A stretch of DNA of 43,473 bases from assembly GCF_003994335.1 (NCBI RefSeq), contig NZ_PNQZ01000079.1:1-43473 (forward strand), written 5' to 3'. The notes below the pieces were generated by a model. It did no database searches and had not been told where the DNA came from. It worked only from the letters and a program-made list of their open reading frames with translations. Made by a program: the position numbers and the translations under genes. Position 1 is the stretch's first letter. The number at the start of each line of letters is the position of its first letter. The DNA is from Asaia sp. W19. GTDB lineage: Bacteria; Pseudomonadota; Alphaproteobacteria; Acetobacterales; Acetobacteraceae. Of the stretch, positions 23,785 to 36,045 are shown piece by piece.

Positions 23785-25467
23785 TTACATCATGAGCATC
23801 TGTTCGGCTTCGTGCACGATCTCCGCCAGTGCGTCTTCCTCGAAGGGGACGATCAACCCGGCCGAGCGCACCAGCGAACAGAATGCCTGGCTCCCCCCCG
23901 CCTCGCAGAGGCCACGATAGAGATCCATAGCGCGTGACGGATCCACCTGCGCGATCAGCCAGAGCTGTAGCGCGACGCAGAGCGCCAGCGTGTAATCGAT
24001 ATAGTAGAACGGCGAGCCATAGATATGGCGCTGCGCCTGCCAGCGTCCACCCTTGGCCGGATAAGCCAGATCACCCCAGTCCCGCCATGGCATGTAAAGC
24101 TTCTCAAGACGCAGCCATGTCGCGTGACGTTCCTCGGCGCTCATGCCTGGCCTGGCATAGATTTCGTGCTGGAAGTGATCCACACAGGCGCCGTAGGGCA
24201 GGAAGCACAGGCTCTCGATCAGATGCAGGCGGCGATATCGCTCCCCTGCCCCTTCCTCCACCAGCAGATCGATTTTCGGCCAGGTCAGGAACTCAAGACC
24301 CATGGAATGGATCTCGGCCCCCTCCATGGTGGGCCAGAGCATATCGATGACGGGTTGATTGCGGCTCTTCCAGTTCTGAAAAGCATGACCCATCTCATGG
24401 GTGAATACGCCGATATCGCCATGGGTCCCGTTGAAATTGGCGAAGATGAAGGGCGTTCCTTCGGAGGAGAAAGAGGTACAGAACCCACCGCCAGCCTTGC
24501 CGGCGCGATTTTTCAGATCGACATAATGTTGATCGACCATAGCCGAGAAGAAAGCTGCCATCTCCCCGGTTTCATCGAGATTGGCAAACATCTCACGCGC
24601 TCGGGCGATCATGAGGTCGTAATCGCCTGCCGTTCCCGGGTTACCCTTGGGGTCTACAAGGGCTTCATCCCACGCCTTCAGGCTGTCCCAACCCATTTCG
24701 AGCTGGCGACGCTGCAGGAGTGCCTGAACCAGCGGCGTGACATGAGTGACAATACGCTCTCGATAGCGCGCGACATCCTGCGCGGTGTAGTCGGTGCGCC
24801 GCATACGGCGATATCCGAGTTCGATATAGGTATCGAATCCGAGCGCCTTCGCCATTTCGGTACGCAGGCGCACAAGATCATCGAAAATCCGATCAAGCGC
24901 CTCGCCATTTTCAGCATAAAATGCCCAGCGCGCTGCCTCGGCCTCATGGCGCGTGGTGCGATCCGCATCCTGCTGGAACGGCTCCAGCCCGGAAAGATTA
25001 TGACGCTCGCCCCGGAACGGAATTTCCGCCGCTGCCAGAAGGGTCGTGTATTCGGCACTCAGCCGTGCCTCTTCCGCCAGCATGGGTTCGATGCGCTCAT
25101 CGAAGGTGGTGATATCCGCTTCCCAGAGGGCGAGCACATGGGCGTCGAGATGCTGGGCGGCCTGCTCACGCAGCGAGAGGACACGCTTCTTGATGTCGGT
25201 CTCGAGCCCTGTGGCGAAGGGCGTGAGCGTGTCAGCATAGTCGCGGGCAGCCACGAAGGCGGCATTGCGCGTATCCTGGGCAAAACGCAGCTCCACAAGG
25301 GCCGACCAGGATTCGTAGGCGCGTCTTTGGGCATCAAACAGGTTCAGCGCGCAGGGCAGGTCACCCTCATCCAGTGCGGCGCCGACAGCATCATAGGCCT
25401 GGCCGAGCGTCTCGCGTGAGGGTGTCGGGAAATCAAGTGACTCGAATAAGGGGAAAGCTGTGATCAT
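23785..25467 (-). CDS. M3-family oligoendopeptidase (PepF-like)
   Basis: This 560-residue cytoplasmic zinc metallopeptidase should cleave short peptides. The zinc site is FTHEMGHAFQ with His357, Glu358 and His361, and the third ligand is Glu385 in EIHSMGLEFL, as in the M3 family. The C-terminal half shows the helical pattern with a GSPFYYIDYTLA block typical of PepF-type enzymes. The start at 25467 gives MITAFPLFESLDFPTP; a GTG at 25482 would add five residues. Its 5' neighbour on the same strand is the aminotransferase at 25503-26708, 35 bases away, so the leu-asp transcript may extend into it. Confidence 0.9.
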   Translation of the reverse strand: MITAFPLFESLDFPTPSRETLGQAYDAVGAALDEGDLPCALNLFDAQRRAYESWSALVELRFAQDTRNAAFVAARDYADTLTPFATGLETDIKKRVLSLREQAAQHLDAHVLALWEADITTFDERIEPMLAEEARLSAEYTTLLAAAEIPFRGERHNLSGLEPFQQDADRTTRHEAEAARWAFYAENGEALDRIFDDLVRLRTEMAKALGFDTYIELGYRRMRRTDYTAQDVARYRERIVTHVTPLVQALLQRRQLEMGWDSLKAWDEALVDPKGNPGTAGDYDLMIARAREMFANLDETGEMAAFFSAMVDQHYVDLKNRAGKAGGGFCTSFSSEGTPFIFANFNGTHGDIGVFTHEMGHAFQNWKSRNQPVIDMLWPTMEGAEIHSMGLEFLTWPKIDLLVEEGAGERYRRLHLIESLCFLPYGACVDHFQHEIYARPGMSAEERHATWLRLEKLYMPWRDWGDLAYPAKGGRWQAQRHIYGSPFYYIDYTLALCVALQLWLIAQVDPSRAMDLYRGLCEAGGSQAFCSLVRSAGLIVPFEEDALAEIVHEAEQMLMM

Positions 25468-25502
25468 GGCACATGGTCGCACCCCGCCCCCTTTTCGTCC
25501 AG

Positions 25503-26708
25503 TCAGGCAAGGGTGAGGATGAACTGTCCGAGGCGTGCGCAGGCTTGCTGCAGGAGTGCATCCGAAGCGGCCACAGACAGACGGATATACCCGGCCTGAC
25601 CGAAGGCGCTCCCCGGCACCACACTCACATGGGCCTCCTCCAGCAGAGCCTCGGCGAAATCGATATCTGTCATGATCGCCCTTCCCCCCGCGCTGGTCTT
25701 CCCAAGCAGGGCTCCGACTCCCGGAAAAGCATAGAATGCGCCGTCAGGCATGGCGCAGGTCACGCCCGGCATGTCTCGCAATGCCGCCACCACCAAATCA
25801 CGTCGCTGCTGGTACACGTCGCGCATGGCATCGCGTCGATCCGCTGGCGTGGCAAGAGCAGCAACGGCCCCTGCCTGTGCCAGCGTGCAGATGCCTGAAG
25901 TGGCATTGCTCTGTATGCTTGTCATGGCCCTGATCAAGGGCTGAGGGCCACCGCAGAATCCGACACGCCAGCCCGTCATGGCATAAGCCTTCGCCATGCC
26001 ATTGATCGTCAGGATCCGGTCTTTCAGATCCGGCGCGACAGAAGCGAGAGACACATGACGGCGTCCGTCGAAAGTCAGATGCTCATAAATCTCATCGGCC
26101 ATGACCAGTACATGCGGCGCATCACGCAGCACGGCAGCGATCGCCTCCAGATCATCGCGTTCGAGAATGGCCCCGCTGGGATTGTTCGGGAAATTCAGGA
26201 CCAGCCAGCGCGTGCGCGGCGTGATGGCTTCACGCAGCGCCTCGGCAGTGAGCCGGAAGCGGTCGCTCTCGAGGCAGGGCACCGGTACCGCAACACCCCC
26301 CATCATTTGCGCGATGATGGGGTAGCTCACCCAATAGGGCACAGGCACGATCACCTCGTCGCCCGGATCGATGGTCGCAGCGAAGGCGTTATAGATGAGC
26401 TGCTTGCCGCCATTGCCGATCAGGATTTCTTCCGGCGCGTAGCTCAGCCCGTTCTCGTCCTGAAATTTTCTGGCGACTGCTGCCTTGAGCGCAGGCTGGC
26501 CGCCGACGGGCGGATATTTCGTATCGCCACGCAGCCCCGCCTGATAGGCCGCCTCCACTGCCTCGGGCGGAGACGGAAAATCAGGTTCGCCCAGTGCCAG
26601 GGAGATCACATCGACCCCGGCAGCACGCAGGGCGCGCGCCTTGGCCGACATGGCAATGGTCGCGGGCTGCGGCAGACCGTACAGGCGTTGGGCAAGGCGG
26701 AAGCTCAT
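25503..26708 (-). CDS. Class I aspartate/aromatic-type aminotransferase (paralogue 2)
   Basis: This is a 401-residue, fold-type I PLP enzyme. LALGEPDFPSPPEAV (38-52), NFPNNPSGA (172-180), MADEIYEHL (203-211) and the PLP lysine Lys240 in [16 protein letters not shown] are visible, as is the C-terminal YIRLS segment with the substrate-carboxylate Arg. The residue before the lysine is Ala, where the neighbouring paralogue and most AspATs have Ser. The start lies four bases after the stop of the upstream paralogue. It probably transfers amino groups between aspartate or other amino acids and 2-oxoglutarate; substrate preference may differ from its neighbour. Confidence 0.88.
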   Translation of the reverse strand: MSFRLAQRLYGLPQPATIAMSAKARALRAAGVDVISLALGEPDFPSPPEAVEAAYQAGLRGDTKYPPVGGQPALKAAVARKFQDENGLSYAPEEILIGNGGKQLIYNAFAATIDPGDEVIVPVPYWVSYPIIAQMMGGVAVPVPCLESDRFRLTAEALREAITPRTRWLVLNFPNNPSGAILERDDLEAIAAVLRDAPHVLVMADEIYEHLTFDGRRHVSLASVAPDLKDRILTINGMAKAYAMTGWRVGFCGGPQPLIRAMTSIQSNATSGICTLAQAGAVAALATPADRRDAMRDVYQQRRDLVVAALRDMPGVTCAMPDGAFYAFPGVGALLGKTSAGGRAIMTDIDFAEALLEEAHVSVVPGSAFGQAGYIRLSVAASDALLQQACARLGQFILTLA

Positions 26709-26712
26709 GACC

Positions 26713-29040
<2,328 letters not shown>

Positions 29041-29044
<4 letters not shown>

Positions 29045-29676
29045 GAAATCGTCTCCATCACGATGGTGGGGCGCCAGGATTCGTCTTTCTGACGCTTTTG
29101 CTCAAAGGACGCGATCGCACGGTCATGCTGCAGGGTCTGCCCGATATCATCGAGCCCCTCGATCAGCATGTGCTTGCGGAACGCATCGACTTCGAACGCA
29201 ATGGTGCTGCCATCCGGGCGCTGCACGACCTGTTTTTCCAGATCGATGGTGATGCGGGCATTGGCCCCCATCTGCGCGTCTTCCATGAGGCTTTCACAGA
29301 TTTCACGCGGCAGGCGGATCGGCAGGATGCCGTTCTTGAAGCAGTTATTGAAAAAGATATCGGCAAAGCTCGGCGCGATCACGCAGCGGATACCGAAATC
29401 CAGCAGCGCCCAGGGCGCATGTTCACGGGAGGAGCCGCAGCCGAAATTATCCAGCGTGACCAGAATCTCGGCCTGTCGGTAAGGCTCACGGTTCAGCACG
29501 AATTCCGGCTTTTCCGATCCGTCCTCATGATAGCGTTGAGCCGCAAAGGCATTCTTGCCCAGACCGCTGCGCTGAATGGTCTTGAGAAAACGCGCCGGGA
29601 TGATCTGATCCGTGTCGATATTCTCGACCGGCATGGGGGCCGCGATGGCGGTGAGCGTTGTGAACTTGTCCATCAT
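29041..29676 (-). CDS. leuD: 3-isopropylmalate dehydratase small subunit
   Basis: This 211-residue swivel-domain partner of LeuC isomerises 2- to 3-isopropylmalate. [15 protein letters not shown] near the N-terminus and the [16 protein letters not shown] block (about 83-98) are the LeuD hallmarks. Both ends overlap neighbours by four bases, with leuC upstream and leuB downstream, giving a tightly coupled leuCDB unit. Confidence 0.97.
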
Positions 29677-31073
29677 GCCATCTCCCGCACATCGATAAAG
29701 CAGCCCGTGACCGCCGCCGCTGCCGCCATCGCGGGCGAACAGAGATGGGTACGTCCACCCGGGCCCTGACGCCCCTCGAAATTACGGTTCGAGGTCGAGG
29801 CGCAACGCTGGCCGGAGGTCAGCTTGTCCGGGTTCATGCCCAGACACATCGAGCATCCGGCCTCCCGCCATTCGAACCCGGCCTCGCGGAAGATCTGGTC
29901 CAGCCCCTCGGCTTCGGCGGCGGCTTTCACATGGCCCGAACCTGGCACAACCATGGCGCGCACGCCCGGTGCCACGTGGCGCCCCTTGGCAATGGCGGCA
30001 GCCGAGCGCAGATCCTCGATACGGCTATTCGTGCAGGAGCCGATGAACGCCACGTCGATTTTGGTCCCGGCGATCTTCTGGCCGGCTTCGAGACCCATAT
30101 AGTCGAGCATACGCTGCACCTGATGGGCACGCGCCGGATCGTTGAACTGCGCCGGATCGGGCACGATACCATCGATCGCGATCACGTCCTCAGGGCTGGT
30201 GCCCCAGGTCAGATTGGGCTGGATGGCGGCGGCGTCGAGCGTGACCTCGGTGTCGAATACGGCGCCGTCATCGGTGGCCAGCGTGCGCCAGTAGGCACAG
30301 GCCTTCTCGAAATCCTCACCCTTGGGGGCAAAGCGGCGCCCTTCGACATAGGCAAAGGTCGTCTCATCGGGCGCGACCAGACCGGCGCGGGCGCCCGCTT
30401 CGATCGACATATTACAGAGCGTCATGCGTCCGGCCATGTCGAGCGCGCGGATGGCGTCGCCTGCGAACTCCATCACATGACCCGTTCCGCCAGCGGTCCC
30501 GATCTTGCCGATGATGGCGAGCATGATGTCCTTGGCCGTCACGCCGGGGCCAACCTGGCCAGCCACCGTGATGCGCATGTTCTTGGCCGGCTTCTGCAGC
30601 AGGGTCTGCGTGGCCATGACATGCTCGACCTCGGAAGTGCCGATACCGAAGGCCAGAGCCCCCATCGCCCCATGGGTCGAGGTATGGCTGTCACCGCAGA
30701 CGATGGTCATGCCAGGCAGGGAGATGCCCTGTTCGGGTCCCACCACATGCACGATCCCCTGGTCTTTCGAGCGCAGCTTGAAATAGGGAACGCCGAATTC
30801 GGCCACGTTCTTTTCGAGCGTTTCAATCTGGAGCCGGGATTCCGGCTCCTCGATCGGCAGCGAGCGGTCCGAGGTCGGCACGTTGTGATCGACCACGGCT
30901 ACCGTCGCATCCGGACGACGCAGGCGCCGCCCGGACATCCGCAGGCCTTCGAAGGCCTGCGGGCTTGTCACCTCATGGAGAAGGTGCCGGTCTATGTAGA
31001 GAATGCAGGTGCCGTCCGGGAGGCGTTCGACCACATGGTCATCCCAGATCTTATCGAACAATGTTCGCGCCAC
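29673..31073 (-). CDS. leuC: 3-isopropylmalate dehydratase large subunit
   Basis: This 466-residue aconitase-family subunit carries the [4Fe-4S] cluster, with ligand cysteines in [12 protein letters not shown] and in [12 protein letters not shown] near the C-terminus. I chose GTG 31073, not ATG 31091. The sequence between them contains AAAGGAG at ribosome-binding-site distance from the GTG, and the family starts with ARTLFDKIW. leuD overlaps its stop by four bases. rplS lies upstream on the same strand, so leucine synthesis sits in the ribosomal-protein transcript or just after it. Confidence 0.95.
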   Translation of the reverse strand: MARTLFDKIWDDHVVERLPDGTCILYIDRHLLHEVTSPQAFEGLRMSGRRLRRPDATVAVVDHNVPTSDRSLPIEEPESRLQIETLEKNVAEFGVPYFKLRSKDQGIVHVVGPEQGISLPGMTIVCGDSHTSTHGAMGALAFGIGTSEVEHVMATQTLLQKPAKNMRITVAGQVGPGVTAKDIMLAIIGKIGTAGGTGHVMEFAGDAIRALDMAGRMTLCNMSIEAGARAGLVAPDETTFAYVEGRRFAPKGEDFEKACAYWRTLATDDGAVFDTEVTLDAAAIQPNLTWGTSPEDVIAIDGIVPDPAQFNDPARAHQVQRMLDYMGLEAGQKIAGTKIDVAFIGSCTNSRIEDLRSAAAIAKGRHVAPGVRAMVVPGSGHVKAAAEAEGLDQIFREAGFEWREAGCSMCLGMNPDKLTSGQRCASTSNRNFEGRQGPGGRTHLCSPAMAAAAAVTGCFIDVREMA

Positions 31074-31114
31074 CGTACTCTCCTTTGTCATGAACCGGTT
31101 TCGACTATCCTGAT

Positions 31115-31495
31115 TTAGGAAGCCGTCTTGGCAACGTCACGGGGACGCTCGGCAATACGAGCCGACTTGCCGCTACGCTCACGCAGATAATACAGCTTTG
31201 CACGACGCACCTTGCCGCGACGGACAACAGCGATCTCGGCGATGGAGGGGGAGTAGAGCGGGAAGATACGCTCAACGCCTTCACCGTTCGAGATCTTGCG
31301 AACCGTGAAGTTGCTGTTCAGGCCCTTGTTGGAACGGGCAATCACAACGCCTTCATAGGCCTGGACGCGCTCACGCGTGCCTTCGACAACGCGCACGCCA
31401 ACGCGCACGGTGTCACCGGCCTGGAATTCGGGAACCGGACGGGCGGCGGTCAGACGCTCGATTTCGCGCGCCTCATACTGCTGGACAATGTTCAT
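31115..31495 (-). CDS. rplS: 50S ribosomal protein L19
   Basis: This is a 126-residue large-subunit protein at the 30S-50S interface. [32 protein letters not shown], split across residues 22-53, and [24 protein letters not shown] near the C-terminus are the L19 core. ATG 31495 follows CGGAGAAGTACC; the longer frame to 31546 would run into trmD. It ends 41 bases before the leuC start. Confidence 0.97.
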   Translation of the reverse strand: MNIVQQYEAREIERLTAARPVPEFQAGDTVRVGVRVVEGTRERVQAYEGVVIARSNKGLNSNFTVRKISNGEGVERIFPLYSPSIAEIAVVRRGKVRRAKLYYLRERSGKSARIAERPRDVAKTAS

Positions 31496-31520
31496 GGTAC
31501 TTCTCCGAGAAAACGAAAAT

Positions 31521-32222
31521 TTATCTGTTGGTCTTGGCTTCAGCATAGGCCGCCCAGAGGTCGGGGCGTCTGGCCTGTGTCACAAGGCGGGCCTGCTCGT
31601 GACGCCAGGCCGCAATCGCAGCATGATGTCCTGAAAGCAGGATGTCCGGCACGTCCATGCCCTCCCACGAGGCGGGCTTGGTGTAGTGCGGGTATTCAAG
31701 CAGACCGTCACCGAAGCTCTCTTCGGCATCGCTCAGCTCGGACCCCATCACACCGGGCAGGAGGCGCACGCAGGAATCGAGCAGCGCATAGGCAGGGATC
31801 TCCCCGCCCGAGAGCACGAAATCGCCAAGCGAAACCTGCACGACATTGCGTCGCTCCAGAACCCGCTCATCGACGCCCTCGAAGCGCCCGCACAGCACCA
31901 CAACCCCGTCACCCGACGCAAACTCGCGCGACTGCGCCTGCGTCAGGCGCGCGCCACGCGGCGTCGGGTAGATGACCGGACGGCCATCGGCCTCGATCGA
32001 GTCCAGCGCTTCGGCAACCACATCGGCCCGAAGCACCATGCCCGCACCACCGCCGAATGGCGTGTCATCCACGGCGCGATGACGCCCACGCCCGAAGTCA
32101 CGCAGATCATGCACACCCAAGGACCAGACGCCTTCCTCAAGCGCCCGCCCCGCCAGGGAGAACCCCAGTGGCCCCGGAAACATGTCCGGGAACAGGGTGA
32201 GAATATCCGCGCGCCAGGTCAT
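31521..32222 (-). CDS. trmD: tRNA (guanine-37-N1)-methyltransferase
   Basis: This is a 233-residue SPOUT methyltransferase that makes m1G37 and so prevents frameshifting. The trefoil-knot SAM site is visible in [14 protein letters not shown] and [31 protein letters not shown] near residue 55 is the other conserved block. Its ATG overlaps the rimM stop in ATGA. Confidence 0.97.
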   Translation of the reverse strand: MTWRADILTLFPDMFPGPLGFSLAGRALEEGVWSLGVHDLRDFGRGRHRAVDDTPFGGGAGMVLRADVVAEALDSIEADGRPVIYPTPRGARLTQAQSREFASGDGVVVLCGRFEGVDERVLERRNVVQVSLGDFVLSGGEIPAYALLDSCVRLLPGVMGSELSDAEESFGDGLLEYPHYTKPASWEGMDVPDILLSGHHAAIAAWRHEQARLVTQARRPDLWAAYAEAKTNR

Positions 32223-32803
32223 GAGCGCACCGCCACATCGTCCTTGCCCGACAGATCACCCTCGACTTCCACCTCATGCGGCGGCTCAACGATGATCCGA
32301 CCCTGATCAAACAGGATTTCCGGCACGCAGGCATGGGTGAAGGGCACGATCAGATCCTGCCCCTTGCCGCCCTGCTCTGCGGCCGTGATTTCCAGGCTGA
32401 CACCCGCGCCATAATCATGGATGACCGCAACCGTGCCGAGAACCTTACCCTCGCGGGTTTCGGCGCGCAGCCCGATCAGATCGGCATGATAAAACTCGTC
32501 CTCATCCGTATCGGGCAGGCAGTCCCGACCGACATAGAGCTTGAGGTTTACGAGGCGCGAAGCTTCATCCCGGTCGGTGACGGGGCGGCCGGACGCATCA
32601 AACAGACGTGCAATGCCGTGACCCTGCCATTCCACCCGCCAGACTGTCCCGCGCTCGTCATGCAACGTCCCGATTTCCTCGACAGAGGCCGGATCATCGG
32701 TTGCCGCAAAGAGATGCACGAGCCCCTTCACGCCGTGGGGCCTGCCCACGGTCGCGACCAGAATATCTTTCGATACGTCGAATGGGGCGCTGCCGGTCGT
32801 CAT
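32219..32803 (-). CDS. rimM: Ribosome maturation factor RimM
   Basis: This is a 194-residue 30S assembly factor. The N-terminal domain begins [19 protein letters not shown], and the C-terminal PRC-barrel part contains [16 protein letters not shown]. It ends with an acidic tail and DVAVRS. It sits 31 bases after rpsP, and its stop overlaps the trmD start. Confidence 0.95.
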   Translation of the reverse strand: MTTGSAPFDVSKDILVATVGRPHGVKGLVHLFAATDDPASVEEIGTLHDERGTVWRVEWQGHGIARLFDASGRPVTDRDEASRLVNLKLYVGRDCLPDTDEDEFYHADLIGLRAETREGKVLGTVAVIHDYGAGVSLEITAAEQGGKGQDLIVPFTHACVPEILFDQGRIIVEPPHEVEVEGDLSGKDDVAVRS

Positions 32804-32834
32804 GGAATGCTGAAGCCTATCCCTGGTCTATGGC

Positions 32835-33170
32835 TCAGGCTGCGGCCTTGGCGGCTGCACGCTCCTGGGCGCGCTTCTTCGGCGCGGACTGCTTGGGCTG
32901 CTCGTTGTAAACGGGCTTCTCCATCAGGCCGGCATTGCCAAGGAAGCGGGCAACGCGATCGGTCGCCTGCGCGCCGTTCGACAGCCAGTGCTTGATACGC
33001 TCGTCGTTCAGACGGATGCGGTCGGCATGGTCGGAAGGCAGCATCGGGTTGTACGCGCCAACCTTTTCGATGAAACGGCCGTCGCGGGGGCTGCGGCTGT
33101 CAGCAATCACGATGTGGTAGTACGGACGCTTCTTGGCACCAGCGCGCGAAAGGCGAATCTTGAGGCTCAT
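32835..33170 (-). CDS. rpsP: 30S ribosomal protein S16
   Basis: This is a 111-residue protein. The N-terminus [20 protein letters not shown] and the blocks [14 protein letters not shown] and [16 protein letters not shown] are diagnostic. An Ala/Lys-rich tail of about 25 residues extends past the conserved core, as in many alphaproteobacteria. It lies 50 bases after ffh. Confidence 0.97.
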   Translation of the reverse strand: MSLKIRLSRAGAKKRPYYHIVIADSRSPRDGRFIEKVGAYNPMLPSDHADRIRLNDERIKHWLSNGAQATDRVARFLGNAGLMEKPVYNEQPKQSAPKKRAQERAAAKAAA

Positions 33171-33220
33171 TGATTAACTCCAAAGTGTCGAAAACGGTGT
33201 AAAAATCATGCCGGTTGGGG

Positions 33221-34618
33221 TTAGCGACGCGGGCCGCCAAAGCCACCGCCGGGCCGCCCGCCGGGAGCACCGCCCGACATGAGACCGGAAAGCATCTGCT
33301 TCATGCCACCGAGGCCCATCTTGCTGATGCGCTTCATGATGGTGGACATGTCGTCAAACTGCTTGAGCAACTTGTTGACCTCCTGAACCGTCGTGCCGGA
33401 ACCGGCAGCGATACGCTTCTTGCGAGAGGCCTTGATGATCGAGGGCGTCTTGCGTTCGTCCTTGGTCATCGAGGAAATGATGGCCTGATGGCGCTTGAAG
33501 ATCGAGGTATCGAGATCCTGATCGCCCAGCTTGTCCTTGAGCTTGCCCATGCCGGGCAGCATGCCGAGGATGCCGGAGATGGAGCCCATCTTGCCGATCT
33601 GACGCAGCTGCGAGGCATAATCGTCGAGATCGAACTTGCCCGCCATCATCTTCTTGGCGACGCGTTCGCTCTCTTCGTGATCGAGCGTCTCGCTGGCCTT
33701 CTCGACCAGCCCGGCAATATCGCCTAGGCCGAGAATACGACCGGCCACACGCTCGGGATAGAAATCGTCCAGCGCCTCGAGCTTTTCGCCCAGACCCACC
33801 AGCTTGATAGGGGCGCCGGTGATGGCACGCATCGAGAGCGCCGCACCACCGCGCGCATCGCCATCCATACGGGTCATGACGACACCGGTAATGCCGACTG
33901 CCTCGTTGAAGCGCTGGGCGGTATTTACCGCGTCCTGACCCGTCATGGCATCGACGACGAGCAGCGTCTCGACCGGGCTGGTCGCGTCGCGCACGTCACG
34001 CACTTCCTGCATGAGGGCTTCGTCGATCGACAGACGGCCTGCCGTATCGAGAATAACCACATCATAGCCTTCGCGACGCCCCGTCTCGAGAGCGCGCTTG
34101 GCGATCTCGACGGGCTGCTGACCGGCAATAATCGGCAGCGAGCCCACGCCGACGCGCTCGGCAAGCTGCTGAAGCTGAAGCTGCGCGGCAGGGCGCTGCA
34201 CGTCGAGCGAGGCGAGAAGAACCCGCTTGCGCTCGCGCGTCAGGAGACGCAGGGCGATCTTGCCGGAGGTCGTGGTCTTGCCCGAACCCTGCAAACCGAC
34301 CATCAGCACCGGCACAGGCGCTGCGGCCGCAAGGTTCAGCGGCACGTTGCCCGCACCGCCAAGCGCCTCGATCAAGGCGTCATTGACGATCTTGGCAACG
34401 GCCTGGCCGGGAGAAATGCTTTCCAGCACCTCAGTCCCGACGGAGTTTTCCTTCACCTTGTTGACGAAGTCACGCACGACGGGCAGGGCCACGTCGGCAT
34501 CCAGCATGGCCAGACGCACTTCGCGCATCGCTTCGGCAACATCCGCCTCGGACAGCCTGCCGCGCTTGGACAGACCCTCAAATACACCGGAAAGTTTGCC
34601 AGAAAGCGTGTCGAACAC
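33221..34618 (-). CDS. ffh: Signal recognition particle GTPase Ffh (SRP54)
   Basis: This is a 465-residue protein that binds 4.5S RNA and targets nascent membrane proteins to FtsY. The N domain covers about 1-90. The G domain follows with P-loop GLQGSGKTTTSGK (about 108-120), DTAGRLSIDEAL and TRMDGDARGGAALS. The methionine-rich M domain covers about 300-440 (GILGMLPGMGKLKDK). The C-terminus is glycine/proline/arginine-rich (GGRPGGGFGGPRR). The start is GTG with an AAGGG ribosome binding site. It heads the ffh-rpsP-rimM-trmD-rplS block. The 4.5S RNA gene is not next to it. Confidence 0.97.
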   Translation of the reverse strand: MFDTLSGKLSGVFEGLSKRGRLSEADVAEAMREVRLAMLDADVALPVVRDFVNKVKENSVGTEVLESISPGQAVAKIVNDALIEALGGAGNVPLNLAAAAPVPVLMVGLQGSGKTTTSGKIALRLLTRERKRVLLASLDVQRPAAQLQLQQLAERVGVGSLPIIAGQQPVEIAKRALETGRREGYDVVILDTAGRLSIDEALMQEVRDVRDATSPVETLLVVDAMTGQDAVNTAQRFNEAVGITGVVMTRMDGDARGGAALSMRAITGAPIKLVGLGEKLEALDDFYPERVAGRILGLGDIAGLVEKASETLDHEESERVAKKMMAGKFDLDDYASQLRQIGKMGSISGILGMLPGMGKLKDKLGDQDLDTSIFKRHQAIISSMTKDERKTPSIIKASRKKRIAAGSGTTVQEVNKLLKQFDDMSTIMKRISKMGLGGMKQMLSGLMSGGAPGGRPGGGFGGPRR

Positions 34619-34947
34619 GTGGAACCCTTATAAGCAACAGAAAGACGCCACTGCGCGAGTCTTCGCGAGGTGGCGTTTCAAATCTGGACAGGGAGCTAAA
34701 GGGGCGAGACGGCAAAGTCAAGGCAAAACCGGACCGCTCCTCTGACCGCCTCACGGAACATGAGCGAACTGTCCCCCTCAAGCGGCGGGAGCGAAGCCCG
34801 TACGCGTCACCCATCCATCTCATGGGCAGGTGAAGAGGTCTGCACCGGGACCTACGGAGAGACAGGCCGCAAATGATGCCACCTGCCCTCGGCAACGATC
34901 AGCAAGCCCCGGGAATACCCCCGGGCTCATCATGAAATGGAAGCCGC
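34619..34947. other. Leader region of ffh / downstream region of the Spy-like gene
   Basis: This 329-base stretch contains no credible gene. It holds a long hairpin close to ffh (34645-34676, listed separately). Near 34900-34923 is a second G+C-rich imperfect hairpin (AGCCC-GGG / CCC-GGGGCT, minus strand) that may end the Spy-like transcript. The conserved GGAAGGAAGCAG loop of 4.5S RNA was looked for and not seen. Confidence 0.5.
34645..34676 (-). terminator. Long hairpin in the ffh leader
   Basis: ACGCCAC pairs with GTGGCGT, then after a G-U pair and one mismatch CGCGA pairs with TCGCG around a four-base loop. On the minus strand a short pyrimidine run (CTTTCTGTT) follows, 27 bases before the ffh start. 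It may be an attenuator or 5' structure for the ffh operon, or the terminator of the upstream gene. Confidence 0.45.
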
Positions 34948-35493
34948 TCAGGGAGCGTCGTCGTCATCCTTGTCTGCCACATTCTTGGCATGGGGGGGAC
35001 GCAGCAGATCGCGGATCTGGCTCTCAAGCGCATCCAGCTTGGCCTGTGTCGTTCGGGCCTTGTCGAGTTGCTCCGGGGTCAGCACATCGTGAATCGCGAC
35101 AGCATCGGCGGCCATGGCCTCCTCATCCTTGGCGTTCAGCGCCTCCTTCTGCTTGATCAGGCCGTCGAGCTTGGCCTTATCGACCGGCCCTTTGGCCAGA
35201 AGCAGGGCGCCAATCTGTCCATCAAGATCCCGACGCTGATGCATTGCCTCGCGTCGCTCCTGACGATGCGCATGCATCATCGTGTGGATCTTGTCGCGCT
35301 GCTCCTTGGTCAGATCGACCCCGCGCAGTAGTCCCATGAGCGGTGGCGGCGGCATCATGCCCATATGACCAGGCGGTGGCGGAACGGGACCGACCGGTCC
35401 CGGGGCGGGGGCCGGACCATGGGCATGAGCCAGCGCCATGAAAGAAGGTGCCGCAGCAAGAGCCAGCAGGCAGAAAGTCTTTTTCGAGATCAT
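34948..35493 (-). CDS. Spy/CpxP-like periplasmic LTxxQ protein
   Basis: This is a 181-residue exported protein with a signal peptide of about 24 residues (LLALAAAPSFMALAHA). A proline/glycine/methionine-rich linker (PPPPGHMGMMPPPP) follows. The helical domain then carries two LTxxQ-type motifs, LTKEQRDKI (about 60-68) and LTPEQLDKA (about 137-145). The C-terminus is acidic (KDDDDAP). Spy and CpxP are periplasmic chaperones or stress sensors, and periplasmic metal resistance proteins share this motif; the His/Met-rich linker would fit metal binding. ATG 35493 is set by the signal peptide. Confidence 0.78.
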   Translation of the reverse strand: MISKKTFCLLALAAAPSFMALAHAHGPAPAPGPVGPVPPPPGHMGMMPPPPLMGLLRGVDLTKEQRDKIHTMMHAHRQERREAMHQRRDLDGQIGALLLAKGPVDKAKLDGLIKQKEALNAKDEEAMAADAVAIHDVLTPEQLDKARTTQAKLDALESQIRDLLRPPHAKNVADKDDDDAP

Positions 35494-36045
35494 GCTCGTC
35501 TTCTTCCTATATTTGCAAAGACACCCAACTCGATGCCTATGACCGATCTCTAGCAAGAAGAATGCGGAGAACTAGGGCCAAAGCACTACAGAGTGTATGT
35601 ATTGTTACAGAAACTCTACCATCTTTGCCGCTCCAGGGGCCCGCCGGCGAAAGCGTACGTGTCATGCTTAACACATTCATGTTACGGCATTGTCATCTTC
35701 TTGTTATTTACCGGAAAGGGTGACAGCGTGAGGGAACGCATTCCGCAAGGAGTGCCGTATGAAGAACCGGACAGACGGACCCCCATGCGCCCCATCTCAA
35801 GGCTCAGGCCTGAAATGCCCCTTCTCGATGTTGCATCTCCCATCGGCCGAAGGCGGCTCGGACAACGCCCTGCCTGTTACATTTCTTCCGGTTGCTGAGC
35901 CGCTGGAACGTGGCGGTGCCTCCCATGGGGCATCACGCCCTGCCCGACTGCACCCGTCACTGTCCCCATTCCGGCTGTTTTGGGCGCACGCTCTCATTCT
36001 TCGCCATCGCGCCAAATCGCACATGATTTTCCAAGGACTGCCTCA
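35494..36045. other. Intergenic region upstream of the polyol binding-protein gene
   Basis: These 552 bases separate the Spy-like gene (minus) from the binding-protein gene (plus). No known family gene was seen. The first 200 bases are more A+T-rich and probably carry the divergent promoters. The second half is open in one frame (35759-36049) with a strong ribosome binding site, listed separately as a possible coupled ORF. Confidence 0.5.

Noticed and set aside
24025..25419. Long plus-strand frame of 464 codons opposite the M3 peptidase
   Set aside because: It lies wholly antisense to a gene with a clear HEMGH zinc site and has no family likeness; a shadow frame of G+C-rich coding DNA.
29745..31118. 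Long plus-strand frame of 457 codons opposite leuC
   Set aside because: Antisense to a firmly identified gene and His/Gly/Arg-rich without any known domain.
34619..34947. 4.5S (SRP) RNA next to ffh
   Set aside because: The conserved GGAAGGAAGCAG apical loop is not present.
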